Below, piece after piece: positions 43,819 to 51,735 of a stretch of 64,000 nucleotides of DNA. The stretch is from NCBI GenBank assembly GCA_033283385.1, contig JAWMQQ010000002.1, positions 124,001 to 188,000 on the forward strand, in the 5' to 3' direction. A program made the position numbers and the translations under genes. The DNA is from Mangrovimicrobium sp033283385. GTDB taxonomy: Bacteria > Pseudomonadota > Gammaproteobacteria > Pseudomonadales > Halieaceae. Each line of letters starts with the position of its first letter. Position 1 is the stretch's first letter. The notes below the pieces were generated by a model. It had not been told where the DNA came from and made no database searches. It saw nothing but the letters and a program-made list of their open reading frames with translations.

Positions 43819-45753
43819 CTACCGGGCGACTTCAAAGACCAACAGCACACCCCCGGGCATCTTCCCGGCAAACCCGTAACCGCTGTTGACGATGAGCTTG
43901 CCGTCCACCGCGATAGCCGAGGCGCTGCCGCCGATCGATCCGCCGGTGGCAGTATCGCCGCTGACCGTGTCGAACTCGCGTGCGGTGTCCGTCTCCCAGA
44001 GCACCTTGCCGTTGTCGCGATCGAAGGCACGCAGGAAGCCGTCGTTGGAACCGGCAAACAGCAGTTCCGAGGTGGCGCTCGGCACGGTCTGGTAGCCGGG
44101 ATAGCACGCCGGGCGGCCCTTGCAGACGTTGTCCGCCGCCGGCGCCTCCCAGACGTAGTTTCCGCTCGCGACATCGACGGCGTAGAGCCCGGGTCGCGCG
44201 GGGATGTCGTAGGTACGGCCGTCGGGCACATCGCTCACCGGGACGTAGATGACACCATCCCGGGCAGCCATGCCGAACAGGATGCCGCCGACGACCCCGC
44301 CGCGACCGACGCGCTTTTTCCACTTGAGCGCGCCGGTATCCGGGTCCACGGCCACCAGCTGGCCGCCCTTGTCGGCTGCGAGCACATAGTCCTTGCCGTC
44401 CTTGCCGCGGGCGAGCACCGCGCTGGAGCCGAAGTCCACATCCGGGCCGTCTTCTTCGGGGCAATTGTGCTGGACGACTTCATCGCAGGAGCCGTTCCAC
44501 GCGTCGCCGGCCGTCGCCTGGTAGTGCCAGCGGATCTTGCCGGTGGCGATCTCCACGGCCACGACGCTGTCGCTCATTTCGGTCGCGGGACTGGAGTAGT
44601 TGTCGCCGGTGGCAAGGTAAAGCAGGCCGCGTTGGCGATCGACCGCGGCGCTGGTCCAGATCGGCACGCCGGACGGGCCGTACTGCTTGGCGCCGGACTC
44701 GTTCTTGCCACGCTCCTGCGCAGGCTCGATGAGGAAAGTGCGGAATTTTTCCACACCGGTTCTCGCATCCAGTGCGACGAGCGAGCCACGGAATGTGCAG
44801 CAGGGGTAGGTCGGGTCGCTGGCCGAACCCTCTTCCAGCGACGAGGTGGGTACGAACAGCGTGTCATCCACCAGGGTGCCGGTGCCGCTGAGGGTCAAGG
44901 CCGGATGCTCGTCCATGCGTTGCTTCCAGACCAGTTCGCCGGTGAATGCCCTCACGGCATACTGGTTGCCGATGAGGTCCCCGAAAAACAGCAGCGGGTC
45001 GGCTTTGCTGTCCGTCGCATCCCAGTCGCTGATCAGGATGCCCACCTTGATCTCCGCCGATGCCTGGAAGGTCCAGCGCGTGCATCCTGTCTCCATATCC
45101 AGCGCATAGAGTGTGCCGGGCTGGCTGCCCACGAACATGGTTCCCGCTGCGATCAGCGGCTGTGAGCGCGCCCGCACCGCGCCCGGGAACGCCAGCGCCC
45201 ATTTCAGTTGCAGCTTGCCGACGTTGCTGCGGTCGATACCTGCGTAGGCATCGGGAATGGTGTGCGAGTTGGCCTCGTCGAAGCCCCAGCCCCGCAGTAC
45301 CGGTTTCTCACGGATGTCGAAGTCCGCCAGCTTGCCGGTGCACACTGGCGGGGTGGCAGTCTGGGCCTGGGAGCCGAGTTTACGCTTCGAGAGATACTGG
45401 GCAACTGCCTCCTTTTCCTCGAGGCTGAGGTGTTCGGTCTGCGCGCGCATGATGCCATCGGTCATGGCCGAGAGAATCGATTCGGGCGTCATGAAACCGA
45501 GGGTGAACTTCTGCGGTGCGCGGTTCAGACCGTGCTCGTGGCAATTGATGCACAGGCCGTCGTAGACCGCCTTCCCGCGCGCGGCGGTTTCCGGGTCCAG
45601 GTTTGCGGTGATGTCCTTGTAGTTCTCGGACTTGGCCGCCTCGGAGGCTGGCCCGTGGGCAGACACCGCTTGCGCCGGGGCTGTAGCTGCGGCCAGCAGC
45701 AGGATTGAGGCGTACAGCACACGGGAGAGGGTGTGCGATGGCGAGCATGTCAT
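43819..45753 (-). CDS. Cytochrome c-PQQ propeller dehydrogenase, polyvinyl-alcohol-dehydrogenase-like
   Basis: A 644-residue periplasmic enzyme. A signal peptide (about 1-30) is followed by an N-terminal cytochrome c domain with heme motif CINCH at 68-72 (VYDGLCINCHEHGLNRAP). A PQQ-type propeller from about 150 carries blade motifs such as GTLYALDMETGCTRW, GSLVALDARTGVEKF and QLVAVDPDTGALKWKK. This N-cyt/C-propeller order, opposite to that of quinohemoprotein alcohol dehydrogenases, matches polyvinyl alcohol dehydrogenases and related secondary-alcohol oxidisers. The name is structural; the substrate may be a different polyol. An upstream AT-rich 200-base region is shared with the divergent DJ-1-family gene. 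Confidence 0.85.
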   Translation of the reverse strand: MTCSPSHTLSRVLYASILLLAAATAPAQAVSAHGPASEAAKSENYKDITANLDPETAARGKAVYDGLCINCHEHGLNRAPQKFTLGFMTPESILSAMTDGIMRAQTEHLSLEEKEAVAQYLSKRKLGSQAQTATPPVCTGKLADFDIREKPVLRGWGFDEANSHTIPDAYAGIDRSNVGKLQLKWALAFPGAVRARSQPLIAAGTMFVGSQPGTLYALDMETGCTRWTFQASAEIKVGILISDWDATDSKADPLLFFGDLIGNQYAVRAFTGELVWKQRMDEHPALTLSGTGTLVDDTLFVPTSSLEEGSASDPTYPCCTFRGSLVALDARTGVEKFRTFLIEPAQERGKNESGAKQYGPSGVPIWTSAAVDRQRGLLYLATGDNYSSPATEMSDSVVAVEIATGKIRWHYQATAGDAWNGSCDEVVQHNCPEEDGPDVDFGSSAVLARGKDGKDYVLAADKGGQLVAVDPDTGALKWKKRVGRGGVVGGILFGMAARDGVIYVPVSDVPDGRTYDIPARPGLYAVDVASGNYVWEAPAADNVCKGRPACYPGYQTVPSATSELLFAGSNDGFLRAFDRDNGKVLWETDTAREFDTVSGDTATGGSIGGSASAIAVDGKLIVNSGYGFAGKMPGGVLLVFEVAR

Positions 45754-45964
45754 CTGAGGTCCTGCGTGTTATGGAGTAGTCAGGAGAGACGAGTATATTC
45801 GAAGCTATAAAACAATCAAGAATGTTTGAAATTTAAATGCAATGGGTGTTGGGATAGGTCAGTCCGGGATGACGCGCTGGCATCCCAGTGAGGTTGTGAT
45901 CGGCGCCCCTCCAGGAGTAGACTCGTCGGCTACCGTTTGCAAGGCTTCGCCAGGAGGGTGAGTG

Positions 45965-46810
45965 ATGAACGGTTTGATCCCCGGCCAATTCCGGCCACGC
46001 CCGCTTTACAAGCAATACAACTTCTTCCATCGCGCATTCGCGCTACTTCTCGGCCTGATAGCCCTGGCCGCCGTCCCTATCACCGCCCAGGCCGCCGGGC
46101 CGGTGCTGATGGTGGTCTCCAACCAGGACTTCTACTACCAGGAGTACAGCGACACCCGAAGTTCCCTCGAAGCCCAGGGGCTGGAAGTCGTGGTCGCTGC
46201 GGCCACCACCGAGGTCGCGAAACCCCAGGATCGACGCGGCCAGGTCGTGCAGCCCGACCTCGCCCTGTCCGATGTCAACGCCGACGATTATTCCGCCATC
46301 GTCTTCGTCGGCGGCTGGGGTGCGGCGTCCTACCAGTACGCCTTCGAAGGCACCTATCACAATGCCGCGTACCAACCCAACTCCGCGGTGACGGCCATCG
46401 TCAACGACCTGATCAACGACTTCGTGCACGCGCGCAAGTACGTGAGCGCCATCTGCCACGGGGTCACCGTGCTGGCCTACGCGCGGGTGGACGGTGCGAG
46501 CCCCATCGCTGGGCGCAAGGTGACCTCCTGGGCCGGGGGCGGGCCGGGCTTTGAGTTGTTCGGCCAGTCTTACCCGGACTCGACGGTGCCGGACCGCAGC
46601 CACATCCAGTCTAACGGCGGCCTCATGCCGTTGTCCGGCGCGGTCGGTGACCCGATCACCAGCACGGACGATGTGATTGTGGATGGCAGGATTATCACTG
46701 CGGAGAACTACACGTCGGCGCGCTGGTTCGGCTATTTACTGGGCCGCCTGGTTCTGCTGGCCGGGGCGGGTACGCCGGAGACTCCGGCGGAGTTGCCGCC
46801 GACGAGCTAG
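45965..46810 (+). CDS. Exported DJ-1/PfpI family protein
   Basis: A 281-residue protein with an N-terminal hydrophobic export segment (AFALLLGLIALAAVPITAQA) and a DJ-1/PfpI domain. The nucleophile elbow AICHG gives Cys164, preceded by VGGWGAASYQYAF. DJ-1/PfpI proteins include glyoxalase III-like hydratases, deglycase-like enzymes and stress chaperones; an exported version is less common. AGGAGG precedes the ATG at 45965 (a GTG just before it is possible). Its stop codon TAG lies in a CTAG shared with a minus-strand frame. No partner is obvious. Confidence 0.82.
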   Translation: MNGLIPGQFRPRPLYKQYNFFHRAFALLLGLIALAAVPITAQAAGPVLMVVSNQDFYYQEYSDTRSSLEAQGLEVVVAAATTEVAKPQDRRGQVVQPDLALSDVNADDYSAIVFVGGWGAASYQYAFEGTYHNAAYQPNSAVTAIVNDLINDFVHARKYVSAICHGVTVLAYARVDGASPIAGRKVTSWAGGGPGFELFGQSYPDSTVPDRSHIQSNGGLMPLSGAVGDPITSTDDVIVDGRIITAENYTSARWFGYLLGRLVLLAGAGTPETPAELPPTS

Positions 46811-47019
46811 GCGCCGGCAAAAGCCGGCTGTTTCAGCTTCGCTAACTGGTCGCGCAGCGCCACGTACTCGAACTCGAGGTGTGGTGCTGTTCGAAGCGGG
46901 AAATGAAGAAGGTCGGGTTTATGCGCTGGCCGAAGGCGCCGCGCCCGGTCCGGGGTATCCCGCCATCTGGCGCGGCGGACCTGTGATCGGGATGCGCTTG
47001 CCGTAAACCCCGATATTTG
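46811..47019 (-). pseudogene. Possible degraded minus-strand gene fragment next to the island
   Basis: No intact gene fits here, but the minus strand reads as protein-like pieces in shifted frames: FGQRINPTFFISRFEQHH, then FEYVALRDQLAKLKQPAFAG ending at a TAG that overlaps the DJ-1 stop codon (CTAG). Piecing these together needs at least one frameshift, so it would be a remnant rather than a working gene. The family is not recognised. This is a weak reading based on composition and frame only. Confidence 0.25.
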
Positions 47020-47068
47020 ATGGCCCGCCCGAGAGGATTCGAACCTCTGACCTCTGCCTCCGGAGGGC
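47020..47068. repeat. Left attachment repeat (truncated tRNA-Arg 3' half)
   Basis: These 49 bases are identical to 57813-57861 and match the anticodon arm, T arm and acceptor 3' end with CCA of tRNA-Arg on the minus strand. Beyond 47068 the match stops exactly at GGGC, so no complete tRNA can form. It is the displaced original 3' end left on the chromosome when the element reconstituted the tRNA on its other side. Confidence 0.9.
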
Positions 47069-47171
47069 GTTCTTTACTCCTTAGCAATCAATGGCTTAAT
47101 TGAATAAATATATATAATACAGTGATTTAAGTTTTTCTATGTTTGGTTAAATTTGCCCATGCTAATATTAG

Positions 47172-47191
47172 TTGCACTTACCATGCACTTA
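47172..47191 (+). repeat. Paired 9-bp direct repeat, likely integrase arm site (left)
   Basis: TTGCACTTA at 47172 and ATGCACTTA at 47183 have starts 11 bp apart. The same pair, with the same spacing, occurs at the other end of the element (57728-57747). They lie between the left attachment repeat and the integrase start codon, where tyrosine recombinases bind arm-type sites. Confidence 0.6.
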
Positions 47192-47205
47192 ATAGAGCTT
47201 GAAGC

Positions 47206-48483
47206 ATGCCGGCGACTCTTAACGAGAAGGTTGTTCTAGCCCTAGAGCCACGCGCCAGTGGTCCCTATGAGGTCAGGGATAGGGGTGGCAAGCAGTCCAT
47301 ACCGGGCTTGTTGCTCCGAATCCAGCCCAGTGGCAAGAAGACGTACTACGTCGAAATAGCCAGGGCTAAGCGGGAGAGGATAGGAGATGCTTCCGTGCAT
47401 ACGCTCAAGTGGGCTAGGGAGAAGGCGAAGTCCATGTTGGGCAAGGCGGCTGAAGGGCACGACTTTCAGGCAGAGCGGCGACGCAAGAGGGTACTGAAAG
47501 ATACGACGCTTCGCAGCTACTTGGATGGCCCCTACAAAACGTATGCAGAGGCCGCTATCTCGAACTGGGATGGAATGCTTTCGAGGGTAACCCGGGTTTT
47601 TGAGCATGTGCTGGATAAGCCGATGACCGAAATAACCGAGTTGGATCTGGCCCAATGGCGGAAGCAAAGGCAAGGTAAGGCTCTAGCCACTCAGCGACGG
47701 GAACTGGCAGATCTCAAGGCCGTGCTGAATCACGCTATTGGGACAAAGGCGATTCCAGGGCATCAGTTGAGCCACTACAGGGTGCGTGGTGGTGTGTCAG
47801 ACAGGGATAGTAGCCCCAAAATCCGTTATCTGACAGACGACGAAGAAAGACGCTTGCGCGATGCAATGGATTCCAGAGAAGCGAAGCTTCGGCATGAGCG
47901 AGCAAGCGCGAATAGGTGGCGTGAGGAGAGGGGCTATGTCCAGAAGCCTGATATTAGCTGCCTCGCGTATGCGGATTACCTAAAGCCTCTTGTTTTACTG
48001 GCGCTCAATACAGGTCTTCGACGGGGCGACCTTTTCGGTCTTACATGGGAGCACATAGACCTTAATCAGAGGCAGATTAGGAAGGTGATTGAGAAAACTT
48101 CTCATGCCCGTAGAAAGGCAGGCAAGACTCCGTCTGTATCTGTGCTCCCACTGTCGCCTGAGGCACACGTTCTGTTGTCCCGATGGAAGGAGCAGTGTAA
48201 CGACAACTCGCCTTATGTCTTTGCATCCCCACGCACTGGAGGCCGTCTGGACAATATCAACAATGCCTGGGAGTCGTTGTTGAGTGGTGCCAAAATCGCG
48301 GACTTTCGTTTCCACGACTTGCGCCATACTTTCGCATCCCGGCTAGTGATGGCGGGGGTGGACATCAATACGGTCCGAGAATTGATGACCCATTCCGACA
48401 TCAAAATGACGTTGGTCTACGCTCACCTGTCTCCGGACCACAAAGCTGCGGCGTTGGAAAAAGCTTTTGGAAGTCAATCATGA
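47206..48483 (+). CDS. Tyrosine-type site-specific integrase
   Basis: A 425-residue integrase that catalyses recombination between the tRNA-Arg site and the element. An N-terminal DUF4102-like arm-binding part (VRDRGGKQSIPGLLLRIQPS) is followed by a SAM-like core-binding domain and the catalytic domain. Catalytic residues are visible: Arg272 in NTGLRRGDLF, His370-x-x-Arg373 in HDLRHTF, His397 and nucleophile Tyr405 in MTLVYAHLS. Length is normal for P4-type integrases. The ATG lies 137 nt inside the left att repeat, and the gene overlaps the next one by four nt (ATGA). Confidence 0.95.
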   Translation: MPATLNEKVVLALEPRASGPYEVRDRGGKQSIPGLLLRIQPSGKKTYYVEIARAKRERIGDASVHTLKWAREKAKSMLGKAAEGHDFQAERRRKRVLKDTTLRSYLDGPYKTYAEAAISNWDGMLSRVTRVFEHVLDKPMTEITELDLAQWRKQRQGKALATQRRELADLKAVLNHAIGTKAIPGHQLSHYRVRGGVSDRDSSPKIRYLTDDEERRLRDAMDSREAKLRHERASANRWREERGYVQKPDISCLAYADYLKPLVLLALNTGLRRGDLFGLTWEHIDLNQRQIRKVIEKTSHARRKAGKTPSVSVLPLSPEAHVLLSRWKEQCNDNSPYVFASPRTGGRLDNINNAWESLLSGAKIADFRFHDLRHTFASRLVMAGVDINTVRELMTHSDIKMTLVYAHLSPDHKAAALEKAFGSQS

Positions 48484-49052
48484 GCGAAGCTGAATTTGTA
48501 CGTGAGCAGGCTGATTACTTACGCCAAATCGCCAAGAGAGAGGAAGTGTTCTACTCAGAGGAAGACGCAAACAATGTCATTTTGCGTCTGCTTGGAAAGT
48601 CAACGCACGGCGAGGAAAAAATCGCGATCATAGACCATCTAGATAGGGCATACAGGGCCGCTACCGCCTTGGAAGCCGAAGCTTTGGAGATCTCAGATAG
48701 GTCGATCCAAGTGGAGGGTGATCGAGATATCCTGCCCATGCGACGCTATTTATTGTCAGGTGTTGATCCGAGCACGCTGAGAAGGCTCTGCGAATGTATT
48801 AGTGAGGCGAAAGCCGAAGTACATCAGTTAGAAAGTCAAATACAAGCTCATAAATCCGGCCTCAAATCCTTTGATAAGCGTGGTAAGGACCCAAGGTGGC
48901 TGGAAAAGTCGGCCGTTAGATTAGCCCGAGGGTATTTTGTCGAACCTAAGACAATTGAAGTATTAAGACTCGCTGAAAAGGTACTTCGCGCCTCAAAGAT
49001 GCCATACAAGAAGTTAGAACGGCGTACTGTCCACGGTTGGCTGAGCGGCTAG
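48480..49052 (+). CDS. Hypothetical island protein translationally coupled to the integrase
   Basis: A 190-residue, soluble, charged and mainly helical protein. Central coiled-coil-like helix (SEAKAEVHQLESQIQAHKSG) precedes a C-terminal segment KMPYKKLERRTVHGWLSG that could be DNA-binding. It starts inside the integrase stop codon (ATGA), so it may act with the integrase or be controlled by it. No family is recognised; candidate roles are recombination accessory or regulation. Confidence 0.65.
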   Translation: MSEAEFVREQADYLRQIAKREEVFYSEEDANNVILRLLGKSTHGEEKIAIIDHLDRAYRAATALEAEALEISDRSIQVEGDRDILPMRRYLLSGVDPSTLRRLCECISEAKAEVHQLESQIQAHKSGLKSFDKRGKDPRWLEKSAVRLARGYFVEPKTIEVLRLAEKVLRASKMPYKKLERRTVHGWLSG

Positions 49053-49155
49053 ACCACTGTGGAATTATAGTCCCCAGATATTCCCCCTATTTGTTTCCAC
49101 AGGTCATCTCTAGGATCCACCGTAAATAGCAGCAACCGTTTACGGGAGACGGCCA

Positions 49156-49365
49156 ATGTCAAAAAAATCGCACAATGACGTTATTGGATTCGACTCAGCT
49201 TTCACTATCGATGAGTGGTGTCGTATGTGGAAATGTGGTCGAAACACTGCGTACAACGAAATCGCCAAAGGTAATCTGGAAACGATCAAGATTGGACGAT
49301 GCAGGAGAATCACTCGAGAGCAGAATGAACGGTATAGGAAGCTCAAGGAAGGGCTTTTGACCTGA
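49156..49365 (+). CDS. AlpA-like/excisionase-like helix-turn-helix protein
   Basis: A 69-residue protein with a MerR/AlpA-like winged helix: AFTIDEWCRMWKCGRNTAYN is the helix-turn-helix and ETIKIGRCRRITREQNERYR the wing and following helix. Such small proteins in integrated elements regulate integrase expression or direct excision. A GGAGA site lies 12 nt upstream of the ATG. It is probably the element's excision factor or regulator, but the sequence alone cannot separate these. Confidence 0.75.
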   Translation: MSKKSHNDVIGFDSAFTIDEWCRMWKCGRNTAYNEIAKGNLETIKIGRCRRITREQNERYRKLKEGLLT

Positions 49366-49413
49366 AAAAATTGCCATTCGCCTAAAGCGCAATTGAGGTT
49401 TCGCAGGTCAGCC

Positions 49414-50226
49414 GTGGGAACCAAGCATGAAAGCCTGCTTTTACGGCTAGTTTCCAGAGGCGACAGAGTATGGGTCAGTCGCGGCCGTATTTGCATTGAG
49501 CCTTTAAGCGGGCAAGTTGTCCCTCGCGCTTGGCTTGCAGATAAGCAAACATCTTTAGCTGCAGAGATACTGGAGATGATGGGCAGGGCGGCGTACTGGT
49601 ATGAATCCTTTTCGCGTGGACAGTACGGAAACTGCAAGCGTCCAGGTGTGACTTTGCAGTTGAGTGATATTCTTGAGGGGCAGCCAGTCTATGTGGTTTT
49701 CAACGCCAGTATTTCTTACGTGAGAGGTGCAAAAGCCGGTAATTTGCTTCCCGGCAAGCAGTTTCGAGTAGAGGAGCGTAGTGGGTTCATGGCGTTTTGG
49801 AGGTCCACCGGCTTGAAGCTCCCGCCTCGACGTCAGATGTTCCATGATTATATGGGCAATCTGCGAAGGATTATGCTTGTGGCTGCGCCTCATGAGACGA
49901 AGGCCGGGCGCCTGGTGGCGTCGACTCTCGCTCCGCTAAACATTTCGCCGGAAGACATTTCCAACGCGATTGCAGCCTACAAATCGCCTACAGAAAACCA
50001 ACAGAAAACATACGCCGAACCTACAGCTGTGGCATACAGCAATTCTTTGGAAAGCCAGGTAGCACGCGGCCTAAAGCCCAATTCAAGTGCGGGTGCTGCG
50101 AGCTGCGGTAAAACGGCTACAAGGGGAAGGGGGGATAAGGTATATACCAAACTTCCGGAGAATCAGACAGTCGAGGAGTGGTTGGACGATTACGGCAGGG
50201 TAGAGCTACGTCTTGACGAAGTTTAG
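49414..50226 (+). CDS. Hypothetical island protein
   Basis: A 270-residue protein, soluble, without signal peptide or known motif. The N-terminal two thirds (about 1-175) look folded, with YVVFNASISYVRGAKAGNLL and FMAFWRSTGLKLPPRRQMFH. After that comes a polar linker (residues about 185-240) and a short acidic C-terminal helix (TVEEWLDDYGRVELRLDE). I prefer the GTG at 49414, with AGGT upstream; a TTG at 49393 has no site. It is similar in layout to small element-encoded regulatory or replication-associated proteins, but I cannot assign it. Confidence 0.6.
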   Translation: MGTKHESLLLRLVSRGDRVWVSRGRICIEPLSGQVVPRAWLADKQTSLAAEILEMMGRAAYWYESFSRGQYGNCKRPGVTLQLSDILEGQPVYVVFNASISYVRGAKAGNLLPGKQFRVEERSGFMAFWRSTGLKLPPRRQMFHDYMGNLRRIMLVAAPHETKAGRLVASTLAPLNISPEDISNAIAAYKSPTENQQKTYAEPTAVAYSNSLESQVARGLKPNSSAGAASCGKTATRGRGDKVYTKLPENQTVEEWLDDYGRVELRLDEV

Positions 50227-50745
50227 CCAGGTATTGAGTTTCCTTAAGTCATAAAGTCGCATCTACCCCCGACCAAGGTACTTGTCATCGGCCGACAATC
50301 TACGGGTGGCAGGCTCCGCAGAATCGCTCTATTGGTGACGCGTCCTTGGCGGGAGGTTGTTGTTTATCATGATAGGGCTCGGTCGGTGGTTAAGGTCCAT
50401 CTGGGCAGGCCGCTAGTGTGCGCAAATTGTTATGGAAGCTACCCCGGGCCAATTCCCTCTAGTGTCGAATGGCTGCGGATAGCCCAATACCTGATAGGCC
50501 TTAGCCGTCGGAGTGCACTTTGCTTACTTCAGGCATCCTCGCCCTCTGAACGCGCGCTAAGAAGATTGGGCGAGCCTCTATGCGCCTCCAGAGGGCGGCT
50601 TGAGTGTGTTTGCTCACTCCTAACCCCTAATTGGCCGTAAATTATTTTCACTAACCGGAGATTTTTTAGCGTATCCGTGTAAAATTGTTCCTATACGGGA
50701 TTCAATTTAACGATATGCATCAAATTCGATGCTCGAGCACCCCTC
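50227..50745. other. Intergenic region upstream of ietA
   Basis: About 520 bases with no convincing gene. A 102-codon open frame (TTG start at 50332) has odd composition and no ribosome-binding site. The last part is AT-rich and probably holds the ietA promoter, with the inverted repeat GCATC-AAATTC-GATGC at 50717-50732. Defence genes in islands often have such long leaders. Confidence 0.5.
50717..50732. promoter_or_regulatory. Inverted repeat before ietA
   Basis: GCATC-AAATTC-GATGC is a perfect 5-bp inverted repeat centred on an AT-rich spacer, 14 nt upstream of the ietA start codon. It could be an operator for autoregulation of the pair or a small leader hairpin. There is no recognisable ribosome-binding site in the remaining sequence. 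Confidence 0.35.
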
Positions 50746-51735
50746 ATGGCACGAAGTGATCTCATCTTGAATTTAGTCAAAGCTGGCGCTGCTGGAAACA
50801 CATCAGAAGTGCGCTCAATCGCTGAGGCAATTGCCGCGGATGAGCGTGCCAAGAGGCACTCTGGGGTCGCTGACAGGATAAAGCGAATTTTAGATACTAC
50901 GGCCGGTGGATTAGCTGGTGGCTCAAATACACCGACGCCACGTGTGAAAGATGGTTCCGGCGGTATATTACGGATTGAACCTAGGCGGGCTATCGGCTCT
51001 CTGTATTTGGACCAGATAACTCGTAGCGCATGCGATGAGCTGATTGAAGAACAGCGACGAAGTGACGTTTTAAGAGCTCACGGGATGGAGCCCCGGCACC
51101 GACTGCTGCTGGTAGGTCCTCCAGGCAACGGAAAAACTTCGCTAGCTGAAGCGATAGCTTTCGAGCTAGCACTGCCACTTTTTACAGTGCGATACGAAGC
51201 AGTCGTAACGAGCTACCTGGGGGAAACGGCACAGCGACTGAAGAGGCTATTCGACTTCATCCGCACGGAACCCTGCGTCCTCTTTTTTGATGAATTTGAC
51301 GCGATCGGGAAGGAACGTGGAGATATACACGAAACTGGCGAAATTAAGCGCGTCGTGACCACCCTGCTTCTGCAGCTAGACGACCTGCCCTCATATTGCG
51401 TTCTTGTAGGTGCGACTAACCATCCGGAGTTGTTGGATCGTGCAACCTGGCGGAGGTTCGAGCTTAGGCTGAATTTGGCTCAACCGACATCCAAACAGAT
51501 GATTTCATATTTTTCGGATCAACTGAAAACTTTAGACGGGCAGCCCGGCTATACCGCAAAGAGACTTTACGAGCGTGTTCAGCCTACGAGTTATTCCGAG
51601 GCAGAGGCATTTTTCCTTGACGTAAAGCGCCGACACGCGCTCGCATTCGGAGAACGCGAGCTAAGGACTGTAATTGACAGCCGGGTAAAGCTGTTCTCGG
51701 CGCGTAGATATAAACCGGACGGAGAACAAGGATGA
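50746..51735 (+). CDS. ietA: AAA+ ATPase, IetA-like defence/toxin-antitoxin partner
   Basis: A 329-residue AAA+ ATPase. Walker A GPPGNGKT at 124-131, Walker B VLFFDEFD at 178-185, sensor-1 GATNHPELLD and an arginine-finger region TWRRFE are visible; the N-terminal 90 residues are helical and probably a substrate or partner domain. The pairing of an ATPase of this type with a downstream subtilisin-like protease, overlapping by four nt (ATGA), matches the ietAS pair known from Agrobacterium Ti plasmids and described as an antiviral system. The ATPase presumably restrains or directs the protease. Confidence 0.85.
   Translation: MARSDLILNLVKAGAAGNTSEVRSIAEAIAADERAKRHSGVADRIKRILDTTAGGLAGGSNTPTPRVKDGSGGILRIEPRRAIGSLYLDQITRSACDELIEEQRRSDVLRAHGMEPRHRLLLVGPPGNGKTSLAEAIAFELALPLFTVRYEAVVTSYLGETAQRLKRLFDFIRTEPCVLFFDEFDAIGKERGDIHETGEIKRVVTTLLLQLDDLPSYCVLVGATNHPELLDRATWRRFELRLNLAQPTSKQMISYFSDQLKTLDGQPGYTAKRLYERVQPTSYSEAEAFFLDVKRRHALAFGERELRTVIDSRVKLFSARRYKPDGEQG

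Noticed and set aside
47020..47068. A second tRNA-Arg gene
   Set aside because: Only the 3' half is present; the D arm and 5' acceptor strand are missing, so no functional tRNA can form.
50332..50640. Open frame of 102 codons between island genes
   Set aside because: TTG start without a ribosome-binding site, odd composition, no recognisable family; more likely intergenic sequence upstream of ietA.
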